From positions 124,001 to 188,000 of the forward strand of contig MEOH01000002.1 of NCBI GenBank assembly GCA_001769535.1: a stretch of 64,000 nucleotides of DNA, given 5' to 3'. Positions 56,792 to 64,000 of this stretch are shown here, piece after piece. Origin of the DNA: Bacteroidetes bacterium GWF2_38_335 (GTDB lineage Bacteria > Bacteroidota > Bacteroidia > Bacteroidales > GWF2-38-335). The translations under genes and the position numbers were made by a program. Every line of letters begins with the position of its first letter. The first letter of the stretch is position 1. A model generated the notes under the pieces. That model searched no databases and was not told the origin of the DNA. It saw nothing but the letters and a program-made list of their open reading frames with translations.

Positions 56792-57517
56792 TCAATTCAA
56801 TGCCTTTCCTGAAACAAAATGCTGAAATTTTTCTTTATACTGTTCTGCAATGGTGATACGCTTATCGGAAATAATAACCTGACCGCGCTCTAAGGTTTTT
56901 ATTTTGTCCAGTGAAACAATAAAGGACCGATGAATTCTCATGAATTTTTCTGAGGGTAATTCTTCTTCAAGCGATTTAAGGCTATGTAGTGTAAGAATAG
57001 GTCGGGGCTGTGATTGCAACCATATTTTTACATAATCTTTAAGTCCTTCAATCAGCAGAATATCATCAAGATTTATCTGTATTTGCTTGTATTCAGATTT
57101 CACAAAAATGAAATTTCTTTGCTGTTTTTGAGTTTCGTTTTCCTTTTTTTCTAGCAAGTCAAACCAGCTTTTTGCTTTTTCAGTAGCAGTAAAAAAATCT
57201 TTATAATCAAAAGGTTTAAGCAGAAAATCCAGCGCATCAACCTTGTATCCATCCAATGCATATTGATCAAATGCAGTTGTGAAAATAACCCGAACAGGGT
57301 GTTTTATGGTTTTAGATAAATCCAATCCTGTCATTTCGGGCATCTGTATATCCAAAAAAAGAAGATCCACTTCATACTGATCTAAAAAACTGATAGCTTC
57401 TATGGCATTTTTACATTTGCCTACCAACTCTAAATAGGATGTTTTATGGATGTAATCTTCAAGCAGATTGAGAGCCAGAGGCTCATCGTCAACGATCAGA
57501 CATTTTATTTTATTCAT
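56792..57517 (-). CDS. LytTR family response regulator without an adjacent kinase (RR3)
   Basis: The 241-aa protein has a receiver domain (D10/D11, phosphoacceptor D56 in LLFLDIQMP, Lys in LLKPFDYKDF) and a LytTR domain (residues about 145-240; IEGLKDYVKIW, FMRIHRSFIVSL). It is the nearest paralogue of RR1 at 47279; the N-terminus MNK-KCLIVDDEPLA and the D56 region are almost the same. No kinase gene is next to it, so it may share HK1 or HK2. It is divergent from the TonB receptor gene at 57791, with a ~270-base control region between. It may therefore control that receptor gene or itself. Confidence 0.9.
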   Translation of the reverse strand: MNKIKCLIVDDEPLALNLLEDYIHKTSYLELVGKCKNAIEAISFLDQYEVDLLFLDIQMPEMTGLDLSKTIKHPVRVIFTTAFDQYALDGYKVDALDFLLKPFDYKDFFTATEKAKSWFDLLEKKENETQKQQRNFIFVKSEYKQIQINLDDILLIEGLKDYVKIWLQSQPRPILTLHSLKSLEEELPSEKFMRIHRSFIVSLDKIKTLERGQVIISDKRITIAEQYKEKFQHFVSGKALN

Positions 57518-57790
57518 AAAAAACCAAATTTTAATATCACATAAATTTGTTGATTAGTTTAAAACTAATTTTTGTCTATTTTATTATTTACTGGTTGAAT
57601 GCAGTAAAAGTTTTGTCTATCTAGCTATTTATAATCATGCTTAACAAAAGTAAATTATAACTTTTTTACAACCTCTTGGTAAAATTTGAGTCAAAGTTAA
57701 TAAAACACAAATCTTCGGTTTGTTCGTCTGAATGGTCGATTTCTTTTTAATATCAAGTCATTCAGGACTTATCTTTAAAAAAAATATAAT

Positions 57791-60700
57791 ATGCAGCCAA
57801 AGAATTTGTTACAAATACTAATACCCATGCTGATTTTGGTTTTTTCAGGCAGCTTGCACAGTCAGTATGTTGAAAACTCCTTCAATTCAAAGGGCAATCC
57901 GTGCTATTTCAACTATCTTAGATTCACTAAATCAGAAGATTACAGCCAAAACAATCGTCCAATTATTTTTATTTTAGGTGCCGAAAAAGAAAGTTTAACT
58001 GAAATGTTTGAAAAAGACACTTTGAAAAACATGGTTAATTTTTTCAATTATTTATTTGTTTATATACCAAATTCGGGCGGGAGCCCTGAAAAAAAACTTG
58101 ATTGCATCCCGGCTTTGGCAAGCTTGGTTACAAATGGTTTTAATCAGGGAAATGCAAACCTTTTTCTTTACATCAGAGACAGTAGTATCATTGAAAAGGA
58201 TTTGAGTCAACCATATATGAAACTTGCATTTAGAAATATAATAATATCAGAAAAAAGTCAAAAAATAAACATTGATAATGATACAGCAAATAATGTAGCT
58301 GATAAGTTCAAACAAACATTTATTGAATTTGAACAGGTAAAGCACGATGAAGATGGAAGTGTCTATTACTATACAAACGAAAACGATGAAAATGAAGAAA
58401 TGCAAAAAAAATCAAATCGGCGAACATATTTCGGTCCGCCAACAAGCTTTAATTTTACTTTGTCGGGAATTGTAAAGGACAAATCTACAGGCGAATCGTT
58501 ACCTTTTACTTCAGTTTATATTAGCGGAACAAAAATTGGTACTACAACAAATTCTGATGGTTTTTTCACTTTGATCAAAGTACCAACGGACACATCAACT
58601 CTGGTAATACAGTATATAGGATATGAAAAAACAGAGGTTTTTCTTACTCCTTCTTCCTATAAGAAAAACATTCTTATTGAAATGTACCCCTCAACCAATA
58701 TGCTAAACACAGTGAATGTTTTCGGGCAGAAAAGTGAGGTTGTTTTGTCAAACAAAAGTGAAATATCAATAATAAAAATGACGCCAAAAAAACTTGAACA
58801 ACTTCCCAGCCTTGGGGAGAAGGATATCATGCGTTCTTTTCAGTTAATGCCCGGAGTGAGTGCGGCAAACGAATCCTCATCAGGGCTATATGTACGAGGA
58901 GGTACTCCTAATCAAAACTTGGTGCTGTATGACGGTTTCACTATTTATCATGTGGATCATCTATATGGATTTTTCAGCGCTTTTAATTCAAACGCACTTA
59001 AAGATGTACAACTGATGAAGGGAGGTTTCGAATCGCGTTTTGGAGGCCGTTTGTCAAGTGTCACTGAAATAACAGGGAAAGAGGGCAATCAGAAAAAATT
59101 CAATATGGGAGGTGATTTAAGCCTTCTCAGCATAAATATGTTTGCCGAGATTCCAATCGGCGACAAATTCACATCAATAATCACTTTTCGCAGATCATAT
59201 AAAGGATCTGTTTATAATGCCATTTTCAAAAAATTCAACAATTCAACAACTGTATCTGTTAAACGTCCCGGAGGTGCTATGGGTTCTATGATGCAAGAAT
59301 CAAATATTACATCATATTTTTATGACCTTAATGGGAAAATGACTTATCGTCCTGATGACAAAAACATCTATTCTCTTAGTTTTTACAATGGTACCGACAA
59401 ACTTGACAATAGTATTAGTATGCAGATGCCATCATTTGGGGGAGACGCTGCCAGTGATTTTAGTATGAATTCTACCGACCTTACTAAATACGGAAATACC
59501 GGAAGCAGTCTTAAATGGTCAAAAAAATGGAAAGAAAAGTTTTATTCCAACACCATTGCCAGTTATTCACAATTCTTTAGTTACAGAGACATGTCACAGG
59601 AAAGAACTATGGTAGATACTGCAGGTGAATCTGCACAAGTAAAACAAGGAATTTTTGAAGACAACTTATTGAAAGATTTCAGTTTAAAAAGCGACTGCCA
59701 GTGGGATATTTTTAAATCCAACCAGTTACAAGCAGGTTTTTTCGCAACAAAATTTGATATTGACTACACTTATGCACAAAGCGATACCAGCATAATCCTG
59801 CAGAAGCAAAACCTTGCTTACCTTGCCGGAGTTTACTTACAGGACAAAATAAAAATATTTAATGAAAAAATCCAGATTTTGCCTGGAGTCAGAATGAGCT
59901 ATTATGATATTACTGATAAATATTATCAGGAGCCTAGACTTGCAATGTCTTTAAATCTTACTGATAAAATTAATCTAAAAGGTTCAACAGGTAAGTATTA
60001 TCAATTTGCAAACCGGATTACGCGCGAAGACATACTTTCAGGCAGTAAAGAGTTTTGGATAATGTCTGACGGAGAATCAGTGCCGGTAAGTTCAGCAATT
60101 CACTATAACGGAGGCATTACTTGGGAAAGCCCCTTTTATCTTGTGAGTTCAGAAATATATTACAAAACACTTGAAAATCTCACTGAATATTCACTCAGGT
60201 ATGACAATAGTCCCACGGGAGTAAGTTACGACGAGAATTTTTTCACCGGTGAAGGTTATGCAAAGGGTATTGAATTTCTTTTCCAGAAAAAATCCGGTTT
60301 AATAAACGGTTGGGTTTGCTATACACTTGGTGAGACCAAGAATTTTTTTGAAGTATATTCTGATTCATATTTCCCGGCTAATCAGGATGTAACGCATGAA
60401 TTAAAATTTGTAGCTATGGCAAAATATAAAAGATGGGATTTTTCTTTAACATGGATTTTTGCAACAGGCAAGCCATATACAGCACCTTCAGGGGCTTATA
60501 CCGTCACACTTCTTGATGGATCAACAAAAGATTATTTTACTGTAACAGGGAAAAACTCTCTAAGGTTACCAGACTATCACAGAGGAGACTTGTCAATTTC
60601 CTATAAATTGCTTTCAGGGTCACAAAATAATTTTAGGAGAAAAGAAATAGGATACCTGAGTTTTTCAGTTTTCAATTTTTACGCTCATAAAAATGTCTGG

Positions 60701-60799
60701 TATAAACAATACTCTGTGCAAGACAACCAGATTATTGAAACAAATTATAATTACCTTGGATTTACACCGAACATCACCCTGTCATTAAAAATAAGATAA
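57791..60799 (+). CDS. TonB-dependent receptor with an extra N-terminal domain
   Basis: The 1002-aa protein has a signal peptide (1-25, ending HSQ). Residues about 26-215 form a domain I do not recognise (a hydrophobic strand PIIFILGAEKESL, then FLYIRDSS), which is not usual in such receptors. Residues about 222-305 are a carboxypeptidase-regulatory-like domain (LSGIVKDKSTGESLPFTSVYI). The plug follows (PGVSAANESSSGLYVRGGTPNQNLVLYDG) and a beta-barrel with an aromatic C-terminal strand ending in LSLKIR. It would import a ligand with TonB energy. It is followed after one base by the DUF4249 lipoprotein gene, a common pairing. RR3 upstream may regulate it. Confidence 0.9.
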   Translation: MQPKNLLQILIPMLILVFSGSLHSQYVENSFNSKGNPCYFNYLRFTKSEDYSQNNRPIIFILGAEKESLTEMFEKDTLKNMVNFFNYLFVYIPNSGGSPEKKLDCIPALASLVTNGFNQGNANLFLYIRDSSIIEKDLSQPYMKLAFRNIIISEKSQKINIDNDTANNVADKFKQTFIEFEQVKHDEDGSVYYYTNENDENEEMQKKSNRRTYFGPPTSFNFTLSGIVKDKSTGESLPFTSVYISGTKIGTTTNSDGFFTLIKVPTDTSTLVIQYIGYEKTEVFLTPSSYKKNILIEMYPSTNMLNTVNVFGQKSEVVLSNKSEISIIKMTPKKLEQLPSLGEKDIMRSFQLMPGVSAANESSSGLYVRGGTPNQNLVLYDGFTIYHVDHLYGFFSAFNSNALKDVQLMKGGFESRFGGRLSSVTEITGKEGNQKKFNMGGDLSLLSINMFAEIPIGDKFTSIITFRRSYKGSVYNAIFKKFNNSTTVSVKRPGGAMGSMMQESNITSYFYDLNGKMTYRPDDKNIYSLSFYNGTDKLDNSISMQMPSFGGDAASDFSMNSTDLTKYGNTGSSLKWSKKWKEKFYSNTIASYSQFFSYRDMSQERTMVDTAGESAQVKQGIFEDNLLKDFSLKSDCQWDIFKSNQLQAGFFATKFDIDYTYAQSDTSIILQKQNLAYLAGVYLQDKIKIFNEKIQILPGVRMSYYDITDKYYQEPRLAMSLNLTDKINLKGSTGKYYQFANRITREDILSGSKEFWIMSDGESVPVSSAIHYNGGITWESPFYLVSSEIYYKTLENLTEYSLRYDNSPTGVSYDENFFTGEGYAKGIEFLFQKKSGLINGWVCYTLGETKNFFEVYSDSYFPANQDVTHELKFVAMAKYKRWDFSLTWIFATGKPYTAPSGAYTVTLLDGSTKDYFTVTGKNSLRLPDYHRGDLSISYKLLSGSQNNFRRKEIGYLSFSVFNFYAHKNVWYKQYSVQDNQIIETNYNYLGFTPNITLSLKIR

Positions 60800-60800
60800 A

Positions 60801-61613
60801 ATGAAAATCAAAGCAATTCTATTTCTGATACTTATTGCTGCCACGGCAGTAACTTGCAATAAAAATGGTGAAGTTGAGTTTACCGATTTCCCCATTGTTG
60901 AGTCATATCTTGTTCCGGGACAATTCCTGAAAGTAAAAGTTTCACGTCAACTGCCTTTTGATGAAAATGCAGAATATTCGCCAGATGACATTGATAGCTT
61001 ATCAATTACTGTTACATCAGGAAGCTATTCCAGTGTCCTTTCTCCTATTGGTAACGGAGAATATATTGATAGTTCATTGGTTGTTTACGAAAACATACAT
61101 TATGAAATTACTTTTGATTACAATGGCAAAAATGTATATGCTTACACAATTGTTCCGTCAAAACCTATAAATTTTAGCCAGTCAGCCACTACAATTGAAA
61201 TCCAGAAAATGGATACAACTTCGGGCCCTCCTATTGGTTTTGAAATGCCCGATCCTGTTCAACTTACTTGGGATAATTATGACGGTTCTTATTATATTGT
61301 AATTGTTGAGAATATTGAGAGTTCACCTGAACCAGTTCAGGATTTGGGTGAAGATGATGACAGACCGGATTTTGTATTTCGAAAAGAACCAAACAACTCA
61401 TCAGGAACCGAAATAAGTTCAATGGATTTTCAATATTATGGCACACACCGACTGATCCTGTTCCATGTTCTTTCAGATTATGCTGCCCTATATGATGACA
61501 ACAGTTCAAATTCACAAAATCTTAGTAACCCGTCAACCTGCATTGAAAATGGCTATGGGATTTTTACCGGGTTAAATGCAGATACTTTGTATATTGAGGT
61601 AGTTGAACCCTAG
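60801..61613 (+). CDS. DUF4249-family lipoprotein
   Basis: The 270-aa protein has a lipoprotein signal peptide with lipobox Cys at C19 (AVTC). The body follows the DUF4249 pattern: an early 'PIVESYLVPGQFLKVKVSRQLPF' strand, then DSLSITVTSG, then a YEITFDYNGKNVYAYTIVP segment. DUF4249 proteins usually stand just downstream of a TonB-dependent receptor, as here with one base between. They are probably surface lipoproteins that help capture the ligand. The function of the family is unknown. Confidence 0.85.
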   Translation: MKIKAILFLILIAATAVTCNKNGEVEFTDFPIVESYLVPGQFLKVKVSRQLPFDENAEYSPDDIDSLSITVTSGSYSSVLSPIGNGEYIDSSLVVYENIHYEITFDYNGKNVYAYTIVPSKPINFSQSATTIEIQKMDTTSGPPIGFEMPDPVQLTWDNYDGSYYIVIVENIESSPEPVQDLGEDDDRPDFVFRKEPNNSSGTEISSMDFQYYGTHRLILFHVLSDYAALYDDNSSNSQNLSNPSTCIENGYGIFTGLNADTLYIEVVEP

Positions 61614-61713
61614 GAAAAAATATCATCTACTTGAATCAATCTGGTTTAAGATAGAATATTATGATTCAGCTTTATTTAACTATCCGATTATTTACAGAAT
61701 TTTTTAATGCGTT

Positions 61714-64000
61714 ATGAAAGCACGTTTTTTTTTAGTAATACTTTTTTTGATCATCTTCATCGATAATGCTACAGCCCAGAACCACAGCATCAATGGAACA
61801 ATCCTAAGTGGCTCTGGCGATCCCCTGCCCGGGGCATCCGTCGTTTTAAAAGATAATCAAAACCACACTGTAAACGGAACCACATCAAACGCTAACGGTT
61901 TTTTTGAACTTTCTAAGGTAGCTCCTGGCAACTATAAGTTGTCCATTTCTTTTTTAGGTTTTACGGATACTATCTTGCATATTGCCGTTAAAAGTGAAAA
62001 CATCCAAACAGGAACAATCAGGTTAAAGGAACAATCTAACATCCTGAACGAAGTTGTGGTCTTGCAAAATGCCAGAATAGTCGAGATAAAAGGCGATACA
62101 TCAGAGTATAAAACCCAATCCTTTAAAACCAATCCTGACGCCACTGCCGAAGATTTAATAAAGAAAATGCCGGGAGTAAGTATCGAAAACGGAACCGTAA
62201 ATATTCAGGGTGAGGAAGTTAAAAAGGTACTAGTAAACGGAAAAGAATTTATTGGCAATGATGCCAGTGTCACGCTCAAGACAATTCCGGCTGAAATGAT
62301 CGAAGCCATCCAGGTTTATGATGAAATGAGCGAACAGGCAAAATTCACTGGTTTCAACGATGGTGAAACATCAAAAACCGTTAACCTAAAAACTTTTTCC
62401 AATAAATCAAAAGGTACTTTTGGAAAAGTATTTGCAGGTTACGGGACTGATGAAAGATATTCACTGGGCGGAAATATCAATATTTTCAATGGTGACAGGC
62501 GCATATCCATTCTCGGAATGTCAAACAATATCAATCAACAAAACTTTTCATCTCAGGATTTGTTTAATCTAGCTACCGGAGGACGGGGCGGCTCAGGCCG
62601 GATGGGCGGCCCTCCGATTGGAGGAAATATTCCGGGTCCTCCCTCGGGAACAGGAGGAATGAGTGAAAACATGCGCAGTCCTTCCGATTTCCTTGTTGGC
62701 CAGAACTCAGGCATAAACACTAACAACTCCCTAGGGATTAACTATGTTGATCTGTGGGGCAAAAAATGGGATGTTTCAGGCAGTTATTTTTACAATTCGA
62801 CCATTAACAACACTACTTCGACTACAGACAGGACTTATTTCCTTGACAATAATATCAGACAATACTATGACGAAAGCAGCGAAAGTATAGGAAACAACTA
62901 TAACCACAGGATTAATGCCCGTGTCGAATATAAGATTGACAGCATGAATTCCTTACTGATTATACCATCCATGAACATACAGAAAAACAAGAGCAATAGC
63001 AATACCAATGGTTTGTCATATTATGCTTTAAATGATCTGTTGAACAGTACAGAAAACAGTACTGACAATGATGTTTCGGGCTATAACTTTTCAAACAACC
63101 TGCTCTTCAGGCACAAATTCGACAAATCAGGCAGGACTTTATCAGTTTCTGTCAATAATAATTTAAGCAAAAAAAACACAGATAATTACTTGTTATCAGG
63201 CACAGAATATTTTTCGGAATATATTACAACTGAAATGACAAACCAGCATACCGATGGAAAAACAACAAGTTCAGGTATCAGTTCCAATATCAGCTATACT
63301 GAGCCTGTTTCAAAAACCTCACAATTGATGGCATCCTGGAACCCTTCATATACAAAGAACAATTCCGACAACATGGTAAACCAATATGACAGCATCAATT
63401 ATACTTATGCTGACCTTGATACATTATTATCAAATGTTTACAGAAACACTATAGTAAAACAGAGGGGCGGTTTTTCGATTAGAAAAAACACAGAAAAAAT
63501 CAATCTGAATGCCGGAATTGATTACCAGATTGCTTATCTGTCAGGTTCAAACACATGGCCTGAAGAATCGGTTACTGAAAAAGAATTCAGCAATTTCATG
63601 CCCAAAGCAGACATGTTTTATCATTTTTCCAAATCCGGCTTTTTACATCTCAATTACCGCACGACTACAACAACACCATCTGTGAATCAATTGCAAAATG
63701 TGATTGACAACAGCAATCCTCTGAGCATGACAAGCGGGAACCCCGATTTGGACCAGCAATTCAATCATTCTATACACACTGCCTATAACCGTACAAATCA
63801 GGCAAGGACGAAAATGTTTTTCATGGTGTTTTCGGGAAGCATATCAGATAATTATATCGGTAATTCCACTTTCACTTCTCTATCTGATACTGTTCTGCCC
63901 AACGGGATACAAATGAATAGCGGATCTCAATTAACAGCTCCGGTCAATCTGGAAGGTTACAAAAATGTACAGGGGTTCTTTACTTATGGATTTCCTGTTT
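61714..64000 (+). CDS. TonB-receptor-like outer-membrane barrel protein (3' truncated by the window)
   Basis: The frame starts at the ATG at 61714 and is open for 762 codons to the end of the window. A signal peptide is clear (residues 1-22, ending ATAQ). A carboxypeptidase-regulatory-like domain follows (about 24-105; LSGSGDPLPGASVVL, GTTSNANGFFELSKV). The plug-like part (about 145-225) contains DLIKKMPGVSIENG and KVLVNGKEFIGNDASV, followed by IPAEMIEAIQVYD. Then comes an outer-membrane barrel of the OMP_b-brl_3 type. A Gly/Pro/Arg-rich loop (about residues 288-320) interrupts the early barrel, similar to one in the CBM9-like protein at 45532. It lies 100 bases after the DUF4249 gene. The remaining C-terminus is outside the window. 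Confidence 0.85.
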   Translation, partial: MKARFFLVILFLIIFIDNATAQNHSINGTILSGSGDPLPGASVVLKDNQNHTVNGTTSNANGFFELSKVAPGNYKLSISFLGFTDTILHIAVKSENIQTGTIRLKEQSNILNEVVVLQNARIVEIKGDTSEYKTQSFKTNPDATAEDLIKKMPGVSIENGTVNIQGEEVKKVLVNGKEFIGNDASVTLKTIPAEMIEAIQVYDEMSEQAKFTGFNDGETSKTVNLKTFSNKSKGTFGKVFAGYGTDERYSLGGNINIFNGDRRISILGMSNNINQQNFSSQDLFNLATGGRGGSGRMGGPPIGGNIPGPPSGTGGMSENMRSPSDFLVGQNSGINTNNSLGINYVDLWGKKWDVSGSYFYNSTINNTTSTTDRTYFLDNNIRQYYDESSESIGNNYNHRINARVEYKIDSMNSLLIIPSMNIQKNKSNSNTNGLSYYALNDLLNSTENSTDNDVSGYNFSNNLLFRHKFDKSGRTLSVSVNNNLSKKNTDNYLLSGTEYFSEYITTEMTNQHTDGKTTSSGISSNISYTEPVSKTSQLMASWNPSYTKNNSDNMVNQYDSINYTYADLDTLLSNVYRNTIVKQRGGFSIRKNTEKINLNAGIDYQIAYLSGSNTWPEESVTEKEFSNFMPKADMFYHFSKSGFLHLNYRTTTTTPSVNQLQNVIDNSNPLSMTSGNPDLDQQFNHSIHTAYNRTNQARTKMFFMVFSGSISDNYIGNSTFTSLSDTVLPNGIQMNSGSQLTAPVNLEGYKNVQGFFTYGFPV

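Overview
The window looks like part of a Bacteroidota chromosome. It is AT-rich, carries type IX secretion (T9SS) type A sorting domains, TonB-dependent receptors with carboxypeptidase-regulatory-like domains, a DUF4249 lipoprotein, LytTR regulators and LytS-type histidine kinases, and has very few Shine-Dalgarno-like sites. I cannot fix the genus. No rRNA, tRNA or CRISPR array is visible.

Left part (1-31,000): two modules share one layout. Each starts with a small stand-alone LytTR DNA-binding protein on the minus strand, then a long AT-rich gap, then plus-strand genes for exported or very large proteins. Module 1 (760-26,815) is a tightly packed eight-gene unit. It begins with a T9SS-exported Asp-box propeller. 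Then come an unrecognised 732-aa protein, a 1083-aa protein with renal-dipeptidase (M19) motifs, an exported propeller-like protein, a 2758-aa beta-rich multidomain protein, a 1534-aa protein, a beta-helix protein with Cna-B/carboxypeptidase-like domains, and an Asn-rich beta-helix protein whose N-terminus looks like phage tail fibres. Most of these lack signal peptides. I see no known system that matches this set, so it is the best candidate for something undescribed. Module 2 (27,466-30,902) has a second LytTR protein, an exported endosialidase-chaperone (S74) protein and a T9SS propeller. A sequence element upstream of both LytTR genes occurs a third time near 40,940.

Middle part (31,000-42,500): an accessory region. 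It has three decayed group II intron 3' ends around a lipoprotein gene, followed by minus-strand defence-like genes: an ApeA-like HEPN protein, a PD-(D/E)xK nuclease-like protein, a HEPN/zinc-ribbon protein split by an in-frame stop, and a 1133-aa fusion of nuclease, STAND-type ATPase and helicase-associated repeats. A 134-bp hyphenated palindrome with attC-like architecture, and further copies of its terminal motif, suggest cassette-style assembly. Integrase and complete transposase genes are absent.

Right part (42,500-64,000): envelope and signalling genes. These are a ChaN/EreA-like lipoprotein, a receiver protein with Glu in place of the phosphoacceptor Asp, a CBM9-like exported protein, a TPR protein, a LytS/LytTR two-component pair, a TolC-MFP-RND efflux operon, a second LytS/LytTR pair, a lone LytTR response regulator and, divergently, a TonB-dependent receptor with a DUF4249 lipoprotein. 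A second TonB-receptor-like gene runs off the right edge. The three receptor/pump units probably answer to the interleaved LytTR regulators.
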